From positions 1 to 64,000 of the forward strand of contig NZ_QJHB01000010.1 of the NCBI RefSeq assembly GCF_003260275.1: a stretch of DNA of 64,000 bases, in the 5' to 3' direction. Origin of the DNA: Homoserinimonas sp. OAct 916. GTDB taxonomy: Bacteria > Actinomycetota > Actinomycetes > Actinomycetales > Microbacteriaceae. A program made the translations under genes and the position numbers. Shown here piece by piece: positions 46,840 to 56,216 of this stretch (positions within the stretch are counted from its first letter, which is position 1; each line of letters opens with the position of its first letter). Under the pieces are notes generated by a model. That model was not told the DNA's origin. It saw only the letters and a program-made list of their open reading frames with translations, and did not search any database.

Positions 46840-47714
46840 TTCCCGTCACCTCGGCAGAGGATATGAGCACCCGCCTGACGGCGGTTGGCTACCTTCCCGA
46901 CGACGGATTGGCCACCATCACCTATCTCGCCATCGCCATGCAACGACCCCTCCTGCTGGAGGGGGAACCGGGCACGGGCAAGACGGCATTGGCGGAGGCC
47001 GTTTCCGAAATTCTTCAGATTCCCCTCATCCGACTGCAGTGCTACGAGGGGATCGATTCGACCCAGGCCCTCTACGACTGGGACTTCACCCGCCAGATCC
47101 TCCACCTGCGCACCGTCGAGGCAACCGGAGTCGCGCCCGGAACAGACGAGCTGGAGGAGTCGCTGTTTGATGAACGCTTTCTTCTGGCACGCCCGATTCT
47201 GCGGGCATTGCGCGAGGCTCCCGCAGTGTTGCTGGTGGACGAGATCGACCGGGCAGACGACGAGTTCGAGGCATTCCTGCTCGAAGTGCTGTCTGCGAAC
47301 CAGGTGACGATCCCGGAACTGGGCACGATCACAGCGACCACCCCGCCCATCGTGATCCTGACTTCGAATCGCACTCGCGAATTGCACGACGCCCTCAAGC
47401 GACGTTGCCTGTACCACTGGATCGAGCATCCCGGCTTGGCCAGGGAGATCCAGATCCTGCGCTCCCGACTGCCCGAGGTCAGCGTTGCACTTGCCGAGCA
47501 GGTCGCCTCAGTCGTTCAGCAGTTGCGCCTGAATGGTGAGATGCGCAAGCCGCCCGGGGTCGCCGAGACCCTCGACTGGGCAAAGGCGCTGCACCATCTC
47601 GGCAGCCGGGAACTCGACCACGAATCGGCCGCCGCGACAATCGGTGCCGTCTGCAAGTACCGGGAGGACACCGAGCGAGTGCGCGCGGCGTTGGACACCC
47701 TGTTGACCCCATGA
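46836..47714 (+). CDS. coxD: MoxR-type AAA ATPase, CoxD-like
   Basis: AAA chaperone that with a VWA partner inserts metal or matures the CODH active site. Walker A is LEGEPGTGKTALAEAV, Walker B VLLVDEIDRADDEFEAFLL, and sensor/arginine-finger region ILTSNRTRELHDALKRRCLYH. GTG 46836 overlaps mocA by four bases and starts VIPVTSAED; ATG 46863 is the alternative. 292 residues. The next gene is the VWA partner, the usual pairing. Confidence 0.88.
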   Translation: MIPVTSAEDMSTRLTAVGYLPDDGLATITYLAIAMQRPLLLEGEPGTGKTALAEAVSEILQIPLIRLQCYEGIDSTQALYDWDFTRQILHLRTVEATGVAPGTDELEESLFDERFLLARPILRALREAPAVLLVDEIDRADDEFEAFLLEVLSANQVTIPELGTITATTPPIVILTSNRTRELHDALKRRCLYHWIEHPGLAREIQILRSRLPEVSVALAEQVASVVQQLRLNGEMRKPPGVAETLDWAKALHHLGSRELDHESAAATIGAVCKYREDTERVRAALDTLLTP

Positions 47715-48832
47715 CCGCGAGCAATGAGCAAGCACCCGCCGGCCCCGATCCGATTCCGGTGTTCGTCGGATTCGCCCACGCGCTCAGGGCTGCCGGTCTG
47801 CGCGTGGGTCCCGACCGCACGCAGGCGTTCATCGATGCCGTCGTGAGGCTCGGAGTGGATGCGCCCGACCACGTCTATTGGGCGGGCCGTGCGACCCTGT
47901 GCTCCACGCCCGACGACATCGACATCTTCGACCGAACCTTCGACCACTGGTTCTCGGACAGGCCGATCCCCTCTCCCGTACCGGTCCAGGCGCCCCGGTC
48001 GGTAGCCCAGGCCTCCCTCGACGAGGCAGACGACGCCTCTTCCGGTGCCCAAATACTCATCGCGGCACAGGCGAGCGATGAGGAGACACTCCGCCACCGC
48101 GACATCGCGAAATTGTCGGCGGCAGAGCGAGTGCGCCTGTCCCGGCTGTTCGCCGGGTTGCACGTGGCCACCCCCACACGTCCCGGTGTGCGCCGACGAC
48201 CCCACCGGTCGGGTGACGTCGACGCGGCCAGAACTGTGCGTGAACAACTCCGCCATGCCGGCGAGCCCGGGCCAATCCGATTCCGGCGCCCGCTCACGCG
48301 TGCCCGCCAGGTCACTTTTCTGATCGACGTGTCCGGCTCGATGGAACCCTACGCCGATTCCCTCCTCCGGCTTGCCCACAGGGTGCTCGCGGGGGCACCA
48401 CACAGCACCGAGGTCTTCACCCTCGGGACGAAGTTGACGAGGGTGACCGTTCCGCTGGGTCTGCGCAACCCCGAACAGGCGCTGGTCGCCGCCGGCGAAG
48501 CCGTGCCGGATTGGTCGGGAGGAACCAGGTTGGGTGACATGTTGCAGGAGTTCGTGGCTCGCTACGGTCAGCGCAGAATCGTGCGCAACGCGGTGATCGT
48601 CATCGCCAGCGACGGTTGGGAACGTGGCGACCCGAGACTGCTCGGCGAACAGATGCAACGGCTGGGCCTGCTCGCACACACTGTTCTGTGGTCGAATCCG
48701 CACAGTGGCAAGACTGGGTACAGTCCCATCCAAGGTGGTATCGCAGTGGCACTGCCCCATCTGGATAAACTGGTAGCTGGCCATTCATTGGCAGATTTTG
48801 CAAAATTATTGGGGTTGATTGCCGATGCGTGA
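47711..48832 (+). CDS. coxE: VWA-domain protein, CoxE-like
   Basis: Partner of CoxD. The N-terminal 190 residues are a helical region, and the VWA domain follows with the metal-site motif DVSGSM at residues 206-211, then TLGTKLTRVT, GGTRLGDMLQEF and VIVIASDGW. 373 residues, complete. Its ATG overlaps the coxD stop (ATGA) and its own stop overlaps the xdhC-like start by eight bases. A second, truncated copy lies at the end of the cluster. Confidence 0.9.
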   Translation: MTASNEQAPAGPDPIPVFVGFAHALRAAGLRVGPDRTQAFIDAVVRLGVDAPDHVYWAGRATLCSTPDDIDIFDRTFDHWFSDRPIPSPVPVQAPRSVAQASLDEADDASSGAQILIAAQASDEETLRHRDIAKLSAAERVRLSRLFAGLHVATPTRPGVRRRPHRSGDVDAARTVREQLRHAGEPGPIRFRRPLTRARQVTFLIDVSGSMEPYADSLLRLAHRVLAGAPHSTEVFTLGTKLTRVTVPLGLRNPEQALVAAGEAVPDWSGGTRLGDMLQEFVARYGQRRIVRNAVIVIASDGWERGDPRLLGEQMQRLGLLAHTVLWSNPHSGKTGYSPIQGGIAVALPHLDKLVAGHSLADFAKLLGLIADA

Positions 48833-49961
48833 AGTGTTGGGTGAACTGCTGGAGTCTTGGCAATCCGGCGAAGTCTTCGGCATGGGTACCGTAGTACACA
48901 CGATTCGGTCCGCGCCACGGCCGCCCGGCGCTTCGATGCTGGTTGCCCCCGACGGCACTGTGGCCGGATCGGTTTCTGGCGGTTGCGTCGAGGGTGCACT
49001 GTACGAACTGTGTGTGGAGGTCGCCGGATCCTCGACGCCCGTGCTGGAGCGGTACGGCTTCAGCGACGACGAGGCGTTCGCGGTCGGTCTCACGTGCGGC
49101 GGAATCATCGACGTGTTCGTCGAACCCGTCTCCAAGACGCTGTTCCCCGACCTCGACCTGGTGATTGCCGACATCAGGGCTGATGAGCCCGTTGCGATCG
49201 CCACGGTGATCGAACACCCCGACTCCGAGTGGCTCGGCCGGCGGATCATCGTGCGTCCCGACTCGGCGAGCGGCACGCTCGGCCTGGACCGCGCCGACCA
49301 CTCGGTGATCGACGATGCGCGCGGACTGCTCGAGTCCGGCACCACGACCACTGTGACCTACGGTGCTGAGGGGCAGCGGATGGACACCGGCATGCGGGTA
49401 TTCGTCGCGTCGTTTCAACCCAAGCCGCGAATGATCGTGTTCGGTGCCATCGACTACGCCGCAGCGGTGGCCCGCCAGGGCACGTTCCTCGGGTACCACG
49501 TGACGGTCTGCGATGCGCGGCCGATCTTCGCCACCCGCGCCCGATTCCCGACCGCCGACGAAGTGGTCGTCTCGTGGCCACACCACTACCTGAAAAAAGA
49601 GATCGATGAGGGCAGGATCGACTCCCGAACGGTGCTGTGCGTGCTCACCCACGATCCGAAGTTCGACGTGCCGGTGCTCGATCTCGCCCTGCGCCTCGAC
49701 GGCCCGCGCCGCCCCGCCTATATCGGGGCGATGGGTTCGAGGAAGACACACGACGATCGCCTCATCCGCCTCAAAGAGGTCGGCCTGGGCGATCAGGAGC
49801 TCCCGCGCCTGACCAGCCCGATCGGCTTGGATCTGGGCGGGCGCACCCCGGAGGAGACCGCGATCTCTGTGGCCGCAGAGATCATCTCGCTGCGGTGGGG
49901 CGGCACTAATGAGCCGCTCAGCGAATCCGATCGTCGGGTGCACCAGGGCCTGGACGACTGA
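48825..49961 (+). CDS. XdhC/CoxF-like maturation protein
   Basis: XdhC-family factor that binds molybdenum cofactor and helps its sulfuration before insertion in xanthine-dehydrogenase-type enzymes. The N-terminal XdhC/CoxI domain shows DGTVAGSVSGGCVEGALYE and AVGLTCGGIIDVFVEP. A C-terminal Rossmann domain has MIVFGAIDYAAAVARQGTF and YIGAMGSRKTHDDR. 378 residues. ATG 48825 is chosen. A 108-bp gap follows before coxS. Confidence 0.92.
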   Translation: MREVLGELLESWQSGEVFGMGTVVHTIRSAPRPPGASMLVAPDGTVAGSVSGGCVEGALYELCVEVAGSSTPVLERYGFSDDEAFAVGLTCGGIIDVFVEPVSKTLFPDLDLVIADIRADEPVAIATVIEHPDSEWLGRRIIVRPDSASGTLGLDRADHSVIDDARGLLESGTTTTVTYGAEGQRMDTGMRVFVASFQPKPRMIVFGAIDYAAAVARQGTFLGYHVTVCDARPIFATRARFPTADEVVVSWPHHYLKKEIDEGRIDSRTVLCVLTHDPKFDVPVLDLALRLDGPRRPAYIGAMGSRKTHDDRLIRLKEVGLGDQELPRLTSPIGLDLGGRTPEETAISVAAEIISLRWGGTNEPLSESDRRVHQGLDD

Positions 49962-50069
49962 GCACTCCTCGCTCACCCACCGGTCACCTGAAGTCGACCC
50001 GAGCCATTGTCCCAACGCCCAGGCGATGTTATACAGGGAGAGCACGATGGGGTGAGCGGAAGGATTTTC

Positions 50070-50585
50070 ATGGTCCAGACGACTATTACTGTCACAGTTG
50101 ACGGTACGTCTTACACAGATCAGGTCGAGCCGAGGATGTTACTCGTTCAGTATCTGCGCGAGACTCTCGGCAAAACGGGTACTCTGATCGGTTGCGACAC
50201 CAGCAATTGCGGTGCCTGCACCGTGCATCTCGACGGGGTGAGCGTGAAATCGTGCACCATGTTCGCGGTACAGGCCGACGGACACGAGGTGACCACGATC
50301 GAGGGCATCGCGGGCGCTGACGGGCTTCACCCCATGCAGACCGCGTTCCACGAGAATCACGCCCTGCAGTGCGGGTTCTGCACGCCCGGCATGATCATGG
50401 CGTCGATCGACCTGTTGCGCGAGAATCCGAATCCGGATGAACAGATGATCCGGGATGGATTGGAAGGCAACCTCTGCCGGTGCACGGGTTACCAGAACAT
50501 CGTCAAGGCAGTGCGCAGTGCTGCTGAGACGGAGGCCGCGAAGGTGGAACTCGGCGCGACGATTCCGGTGGGTCAGCCATCATGA
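50070..50585 (+). CDS. coxS: CODH-type hydroxylase small subunit (two [2Fe-2S])
   Basis: Iron-sulfur subunit. Plant-type [2Fe-2S] cysteines are Cys42, Cys47, Cys50 and Cys62 ([16 protein letters not shown]), and the second cluster uses Cys101, Cys104, Cys136 and Cys138 ([12 protein letters not shown] and GNLCRCTGY). 171 residues. ATG 50070 has GAAGGA 7 nt upstream; a longer frame adds an unconserved N terminus. The stop overlaps the large-subunit start (ATGA). Confidence 0.95.
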   Translation: MVQTTITVTVDGTSYTDQVEPRMLLVQYLRETLGKTGTLIGCDTSNCGACTVHLDGVSVKSCTMFAVQADGHEVTTIEGIAGADGLHPMQTAFHENHALQCGFCTPGMIMASIDLLRENPNPDEQMIRDGLEGNLCRCTGYQNIVKAVRSAAETEAAKVELGATIPVGQPS

Positions 50586-53005
50586 CCATCACCGAGATCG
50601 GGGCCTCCCGCCTCCGCAAAGAAGACCAACGCCTGATCACCGGACGCACGCGCTATACCGACAACATGGTATTGCCGGGCATGTTGCACATCGCCCTGGT
50701 CAGAAGCCCGTTCGCGCACGCGCGCATCACGGCGATCAACGTCGACGAGGCGAAGAGGGCCCCCGGCGTGATCATGGTGCTCACCGGCAAGGATGTCGCC
50801 GACGAACAGGGCGGAATTCCGTCGGCCTGGCCTGTCACTCCTGACCAGAAGGCGCCCCCGTACCTCCCCATCGCCGTCGAGCACGTCGCCTACGCCGGCG
50901 AGATCGTTGCCTGCGTCATCGGCCGCACGGCCGCGGCGGCTCGGGACGCACTCGAATTGATCGATGTGGACTACGACGACCTGCCCCCGGTACTCGACCT
51001 CGAAGAGGCGATGACCGACACGGTGCTGTCCCATCCCGACCTGGGGACGAACCTGTCGGCCACCTGGATCTTCGACTCCGCGGCAGCCGGAACGGGCACC
51101 GATGTCGCCCAAGCCCTCGCCTCAAGCGAGGTCGTGATCGAGCGCACCTACTACCAGCAGCGCCTGATCCCCGCGTTCATGGAGCCGCGGTCGACGGTGG
51201 TCGATCCCACCGGTGAGCAACTCACCATGTGGTCGGCGACCCAGGTTCCGCACATCCTGAAGCTGATGATCTCGCTGGCCCTGTCGATCCCGGAGTCGAA
51301 GGTGCGCGTCGTGGCACCGGATGTCGGCGGCGGCTTCGGGGGCAAGCTCGCGGTGACCGCGGAGGAGTTCATCACCCTTCTCGCGGCGCGCCGCACGGGC
51401 AAGCCGTGTAAGTACACCGAGACCAGGACCGAGTCGTTGATGGGCGCGCACCACGGCCGCGCCCAGGTGCAGCGGATCAGACTCTCCGCCACGAAAGAGG
51501 GCATCGTCACCGGGTTGGATGTCAACCTGCTCGCCGACATGGGCGCCTACCTCGGCGTGATCACCTCAGGCATCCCGATTCTGGGCGCGTTCATGTACAA
51601 CGGGATCTACAAGTTTCCGGCCTACCGGTTCGAATGCAACAACCTGTTCACCAACAAGGCCCCCACCGGCGCCTATCGCGGTGCCGGGCGACCCGAAGCA
51701 ACCTTCGCCATCGAACGTGCCATGGACGACCTCGCGGCAGAACTCGACATGGACCCTGTCGAGTTGCGGCGCAAGAACTGGATCAAGCACGAGGAGTTCC
51801 CGTTCACAACGGTCGCAGGCCTCGAGTACGACTCGGGCAACTACGAGGCGGCGACGGACAAGGCGCTGAAAGAGTTCGGCTATGACGAGCTGCGCGCCGA
51901 GCAGAAGTTGCGGCGGCAATCCGGTGACCGGGTGCAACTCGGAATCGGCGTCTCCACCTACACGGAGATGTGCGGGTTGGCACCCTCACGGGTGCTCGGC
52001 TCACTCGACTACGCGGCCGGTGGCTGGGAGCACGCGCAGGTGCGGGTTCTGCCCACCGGCGCAATTGAAGTGGTGACCGGGATCAGCCCGCACGGGCAGG
52101 GTCACGAGACGTCGTTCAGTCAGATCGTCGCAGACCGGCTGGGTGTTCCGTTCGACAACGTCGAAGTGTTGCATGGTGACACGCAGGTGGCGCAGAGGGG
52201 CCTCGACACCTATGGCTCGCGTTCGCTGGTCGTCGGCGGCATGGCCGTCGTCGCGGCGGCAGACAAGGTGATCGAAAAGGCGAAGACCGTGGCGGCGCAT
52301 CTGCTGGAGGCCAGCCGCGACGACATCGAATTCACCGCGGGTGCGTTCGGCGTCAAGGGAACCGACCAGTCGATGACCCTGGGCGAGATCGCGTTCGCCG
52401 TGTTCTCGGCGCACAACATGCCCGACGGCTTCGAGCCCAGCCTGGATTCAGACGCCACCTTCGACCCGGTCAACTTCAATTTTCCGCACGGCACCCACCT
52501 GTGCGCGATGGAGGTCGACACGGAGACCGGCGCGGTGACTCTTCGAAAATACGTCTGCGTCGACGACATCGGCAATGTCATCAACCCACTCCTGGTCGAC
52601 GGCCAGATACACGGCGGCCTCGTCCAGGGCATCTCGCAGGCACTGTTCGAGGAAGCCGTCTACGACGAGTCCGGAACTCTCGTGACCGGTTCGTTCGTGG
52701 ACTATCTCGTGCCAAGTGCAGCCGATCTTCCGATGTTCACCACCGACCGCACAGTCACGCCGGCACTCACCAACACCCTCGGGGTCAAAGGTGTCGGCGA
52801 GGCGGGCACCATCGCGTCGACACCGGCGATCGTCAATGGCGTGCTCGACGCCGTCAGGCATCTGGGTGTCGACGACATTCTGATGCCGTGCACCCCGAGT
52901 CGGGTGTGGAATGCGTTGCGAGACGCCGCCCAGGGTGGTGGACGTCACCGCTCCCCCGACCCGAGTTCGACGAAACCCGATCTCGACCCGGCAGGAGGCA
53001 ACTGA
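50582..53005 (+). CDS. coxL: CODH-type hydroxylase large subunit, form II
   Basis: Molybdenum-cofactor subunit of the xanthine-oxidase family. The active-site loop is AYRGAGR at residues 364-370, the form II pattern; form I CO dehydrogenases carry AYxCSFR. The conserved Glu appears in [20 protein letters not shown] is the cofactor-binding Gly motif, and [15 protein letters not shown] follows. 807 residues. Form II enzymes have been called CO dehydrogenases, but their true substrate is often unsettled, so CO oxidation should not be assumed. Gene order S-L-M also fits form II. Confidence 0.95.
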   Translation: MTITEIGASRLRKEDQRLITGRTRYTDNMVLPGMLHIALVRSPFAHARITAINVDEAKRAPGVIMVLTGKDVADEQGGIPSAWPVTPDQKAPPYLPIAVEHVAYAGEIVACVIGRTAAAARDALELIDVDYDDLPPVLDLEEAMTDTVLSHPDLGTNLSATWIFDSAAAGTGTDVAQALASSEVVIERTYYQQRLIPAFMEPRSTVVDPTGEQLTMWSATQVPHILKLMISLALSIPESKVRVVAPDVGGGFGGKLAVTAEEFITLLAARRTGKPCKYTETRTESLMGAHHGRAQVQRIRLSATKEGIVTGLDVNLLADMGAYLGVITSGIPILGAFMYNGIYKFPAYRFECNNLFTNKAPTGAYRGAGRPEATFAIERAMDDLAAELDMDPVELRRKNWIKHEEFPFTTVAGLEYDSGNYEAATDKALKEFGYDELRAEQKLRRQSGDRVQLGIGVSTYTEMCGLAPSRVLGSLDYAAGGWEHAQVRVLPTGAIEVVTGISPHGQGHETSFSQIVADRLGVPFDNVEVLHGDTQVAQRGLDTYGSRSLVVGGMAVVAAADKVIEKAKTVAAHLLEASRDDIEFTAGAFGVKGTDQSMTLGEIAFAVFSAHNMPDGFEPSLDSDATFDPVNFNFPHGTHLCAMEVDTETGAVTLRKYVCVDDIGNVINPLLVDGQIHGGLVQGISQALFEEAVYDESGTLVTGSFVDYLVPSAADLPMFTTDRTVTPALTNTLGVKGVGEAGTIASTPAIVNGVLDAVRHLGVDDILMPCTPSRVWNALRDAAQGGGRHRSPDPSSTKPDLDPAGGN

Positions 53006-53853
53006 TGATTCCCGTGGCGTTCGACTACTCCGCCCCGACCACGTTGGATGAGGCACTCACACTGCTGGCCGACGCCGGCGAGGACGGCAAGATCCTGGCC
53101 GGCGGGCAGAGCCTGATCCCGGTGTTGAAGCTTCGGCTCGCCGCCCCCCACGCGGTTATCGACCTGGGCAGGATCGATGCGTTGCGTGGTATCCGCGAAG
53201 ACGGCGACCACGTGGTGATCGGAGCGATGACGCAGCACCACGATGTGGCCACGCACCCGTTGGTGGCCGAGCACGCGAACCTCATCGCGCGTGCGACCCA
53301 GACCGTGGCCGACCCGCAGATTCGCCATCGGGGTACGTTCGGCGGTGCTCTGGTTCATGCAGATCCGGCCGGTGACCTGCCAGCTGCCGCCCTCGCCATG
53401 GACGCCGTGTTCCACATCGTCGGCCCCGGCGGAGAGCGAACGGTGGCGGCGGCAGACTTCTTCGTCGACCTGTTCACCACCGCGGTCGGCGACAATGAGA
53501 TCTTGACAGAGGTGCGTATGCCCAAGAAGACCGCCTGGGTCAGCGACTATCAGAAGTTCACCCGCGTGGCACAGCAGTGGTCGATCGTCGGAGTCGCCGC
53601 CACGCTCAGGATCGAGAATGGTCGGATCGCGGAGGCACGGATCGCCCTCACCAACATGGGTTCGGTCCCGATACGCGTACAGGCAGTCGAACAGGCGCTC
53701 ATCGGGTGCGCGATCGAGGAGGACGCCATCGCCCGCGCAACAGCCTCGGTCGCCGACGGAACGAATCCGCCGAGCGACCTGAACGGCGATCCCGACTACC
53801 GCAGACACCTGGCCACGGTCCTGACCAGGCGGGCGGTTCTCAATGCCGCCTAG
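53005..53853 (+). CDS. coxM: CODH-type hydroxylase medium (FAD) subunit
   Basis: FAD-binding electron-transfer subunit. FAD motifs are ILAGGQSLIPVLKLRLA near the N terminus and RGTFGGALVHADPAGDLPA further on. Family C-terminal domain follows. ATG 53005 has AGGAGG 7 nt upstream and overlaps the coxL stop (TGATG); 282 residues. Electrons would pass from the Mo site through coxS clusters to FAD. Confidence 0.95.
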   Translation: MIPVAFDYSAPTTLDEALTLLADAGEDGKILAGGQSLIPVLKLRLAAPHAVIDLGRIDALRGIREDGDHVVIGAMTQHHDVATHPLVAEHANLIARATQTVADPQIRHRGTFGGALVHADPAGDLPAAALAMDAVFHIVGPGGERTVAAADFFVDLFTTAVGDNEILTEVRMPKKTAWVSDYQKFTRVAQQWSIVGVAATLRIENGRIAEARIALTNMGSVPIRVQAVEQALIGCAIEEDAIARATASVADGTNPPSDLNGDPDYRRHLATVLTRRAVLNAA

Positions 53854-53945
53854 GTCGGTCGTCAACCACCTGGCGCATTCCAGCTAGCCATTACCGGTCA
53901 GGAGCAGGCCATGGCCACCGTCACCACACGAATTCAAGGAGCCCC

Positions 53946-54695
53946 ATGAAACTCAATCACACTTTCGTCGTCCCAGCGGCACTGGATGTGACGTGGGCAG
54001 CCTTCAACGACCTGGACGGCCTGGTCCCCTGCCTGCCCGGCGCCAGGCTGATCTCCGCCGAGGGAGACGGCTTCGCCGGCGAGGTGAAGGTGAAACTGGG
54101 GCCGATCTCGATGCTCTACGGCGGAACCGGAGTCTTCATCGAACGCGACCAGGCCGCCGGACGGATGGTGGTCGAGGCAAAGGGCAAGGACAAGCGTGGG
54201 AACGGGACGGCGGGCGCCACGGTGACCGCCCAGCTGACTGCCGACGGCACCGGCACCTCGATCGAGGTGATCACCGACCTGTCGGTGACCGGCAAGCCGG
54301 CCCAGTTCGGGCGCGGCGTCATCCAGGATGTCAGTGACAAGCTGCTCGGCCAGTTCGTCGACTGCATCTCGAAGAAGTTGAACCCGGCCGCCGAGGAAGA
54401 ACCACCGGCCGCCGAGACAGAAGGCGGGGCAGGGTCTGAGGGCGCAGCTCCAGCAATAAAAGTTCCGGCGGGCTCGAGCAGCGACCCGGATGCACCGTCC
54501 GCTGCTCCTCGGCCCGCCCCGACACAGGCTTCCCGCGAGGTCCATTCCGGCCCCTCGGATGTGGCGGAGCCGGCCGAACTCGACCTGTTGTCAACGGTCA
54601 TGCCGGTCTTCCTCCGCCGCTATGCACTCCAGGCGGCCATCGCGCTGGCGGCGATCGTCGCGGTGTGGGTGTGGTTGGCCCGCAGATCGAAATGA
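53946..54695 (+). CDS. coxG: CoxG-like SRPBCC protein with membrane anchor
   Basis: CoxG recruits the CODH enzyme to the membrane in carboxydotrophs. Residues 1-150 form the SRPBCC/CoxG domain (MKLNHTFVVPAALDVTWAAF, VPCLPGARLISAEG), then a Pro/Glu/Ala-rich linker of about 75 residues, then one C-terminal membrane segment (about 224-244, YALQAAIALAAIVAVWVWLA) with a basic end. ATG 53946 has AAGGAG upstream. The tail anchor supports a tethering role. Confidence 0.9.
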   Translation: MKLNHTFVVPAALDVTWAAFNDLDGLVPCLPGARLISAEGDGFAGEVKVKLGPISMLYGGTGVFIERDQAAGRMVVEAKGKDKRGNGTAGATVTAQLTADGTGTSIEVITDLSVTGKPAQFGRGVIQDVSDKLLGQFVDCISKKLNPAAEEEPPAAETEGGAGSEGAAPAIKVPAGSSSDPDAPSAAPRPAPTQASREVHSGPSDVAEPAELDLLSTVMPVFLRRYALQAAIALAAIVAVWVWLARRSK

Positions 54696-54731
54696 CGTGA
54701 CCGCCACGACCCGTTGACCGCACCCGATCTC

Positions 54732-54791
54732 TTGCACCCTGCTGTGTTGCACCCTGATCCCTTGCACCCTGATCCCTTGCACCCTGATCCC
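54732..54791. repeat. 15-bp tandem repeat between coxG and the coxE remnant
   Basis: Four 15-bp units of TTGCACCCTGATCCC, three perfect and one (the first) with a changed 3' third. The array lies 36 bp past the coxG stop, in noncoding sequence. Confidence 0.96.
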
Positions 54792-54889
54792 TACAGCGCC
54801 ATCACGGCCATCGCGGCGATCATGCTCCTTGAACATGCCATGTGAAACGATCCGCCGGGTGCCTGCCGGCGTTGCTTCGGCACCGATAG

Positions 54890-55471
54890 TACGGCTGCAC
54901 ACCCGACCCAGGCGAGCAAGAACCGTACACGAGGATCTTCCTCTCACTGCTCCAAGGGGCGGTCGCCGGGGCGCGCGCAGAAGCGTTCGTCTTCTCCACC
55001 CGGCTGACGCGTCTGACCCGGCAGTTGGCGACGCATGATCCGGACCTGGCGTTGGCCCGGGCCGCCTCGAGCACCTCCGATTGGGCGGGCGGCACGAGGA
55101 TCGCCGAGAGCGTCCGTCGTTTCATCGACGACCATGGCCGCCCCGGGCTTGCCCGAGGTGCCGTGATCGTGATTCTCTCGGACGGTTGGGCGCACGACGA
55201 CCCGGCTGATGTGGCTGCGCAGATGGCCCGGTTGAAGCGTCTGGCGCACCGGATAATCTGGGTCAACCCGCGCAAGGCCACCCTCGGCTTTCAGCCGTTG
55301 GTGGGCGGCATGGCCGCGGCACTCCCCTACTGCGACGCCTTCGTCAGCGGGCACAGCTACGAGGCGCTTGAAGAGGTGGCGGCCGCGATCCGTTCCGACA
55401 GCGGTACGTCCCGTCCTTCAATCCGGTGGGCCACACCAGCACCGACTGAACTCTCGCCGCACGACCGGTGA
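54890..55471 (+). pseudogene. 5'-truncated coxE-like VWA gene
   Basis: From about 54932 the frame reads as the C-terminal half of a CoxE-type VWA protein: FVFSTRLTRLTRQLATHDPD, DWAGGTRIAESVRRF, VIVILSDGWAHDDP, and the tail LPYCDAFVSGHSYEALEEV. An in-frame TAG at 54887-54889 precedes it, there is no plausible start with a ribosome-binding site, and the N-terminal helical region plus the DxSxS metal motif are missing. It is clearly a different sequence from the complete coxE at 47.7 kb, so it is a decayed relative rather than a recent duplicate. Confidence 0.8.
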
Positions 55472-55497
55472 CCGGCCAGGCTCCTGATGCCGTGCAA

Positions 55498-56001
55498 TCA
55501 CACGATTCGTGCGTCGACGGCTTCTACGGCGACCGGGTCGGCCGGTTGAGCGCCGTGCGCTGCCGCCGGGAACAGTTTCCGAGCCGTCACGACGACAAAG
55601 ATGATCAGCAACACGAATAGGGTTCCGTCGGCCGCGATGTAGAGGTAGTGCCAGAGTGAGCCCGCGGTGTCTTGCCCGGCGAGCAGGGCATCCGTTCTCG
55701 CATTCAGCGGCGGGCGGATGAGCAGCACCTCAGTCAACAGCACCACCCAGAGCGCCAGCAGCAGCCGCCATTGCAGTTTGGAGGCGCGCGGTCGGATCAT
55801 CGCGACCGTCAACAGCACGGCGAGCACCAGGGCGGTGATGTTCATCGCGAAGAAGACCAGGCGGCCGATGCCGAGACCCAGTTCGATGGTGATCCCGGGT
55901 GCCTGGAACTTGAGCGGCGCCTCCAGGAAGGAAATGCCGATGATCAGTCCCAGCCAAACGGCGGGAACGACGAAACGGAGGGCCAGGCTGGTGCGGTGCA
56001 T
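55498..56001 (-). CDS. Four-helix membrane protein of unknown function
   Basis: A 167-residue protein with four predicted membrane segments (about 8-26, 45-68, 78-98, 122-142) and a short cytoplasmic tail. I do not recognise a named family with certainty. It resembles small integral membrane proteins common in Actinobacteria. It is convergent with the coxE remnant and alone on its strand. Confidence 0.7.
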   Translation of the reverse strand: MHRTSLALRFVVPAVWLGLIIGISFLEAPLKFQAPGITIELGLGIGRLVFFAMNITALVLAVLLTVAMIRPRASKLQWRLLLALWVVLLTEVLLIRPPLNARTDALLAGQDTAGSLWHYLYIAADGTLFVLLIIFVVVTARKLFPAAAHGAQPADPVAVEAVDARIV

Positions 56002-56120
56002 GCTCCGACCCTAGCCTCGATCTGTCGCCGAAGTCTGGCTCTTGCATGAGAGCGGGCAGGTGGCCGTGGCGCGTACCGTCTTGCCCGGTGGCCGTGTTCG
56101 GCCTGGGCGATGGAAGCTCG

Positions 56121-56200
56121 GTCTGGGTGACGTTGGCGCGAAGTGGGTGACGCTGGCGCGGACTGGGGGACGCTGGCGCGGACTGGGGGACGCTGGCTGG
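56121..56200. repeat. 20-bp tandem repeat beside the DUF222 gene
   Basis: Four contiguous 20-bp units, e.g. GACTGGGGGACGCTGGCGCG, with the outer copies diverged. The array lies just beyond the stop codon of the DUF222-HNH gene, in noncoding sequence. Confidence 0.95.
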
Positions 56201-56216
56201 CCCCGGTGACTGCCGT

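Noticed and set aside
48600-50045. A 481-codon minus-strand frame
   Set aside because: Antisense to coxE and the xdhC-like gene, whose motifs are unambiguous.
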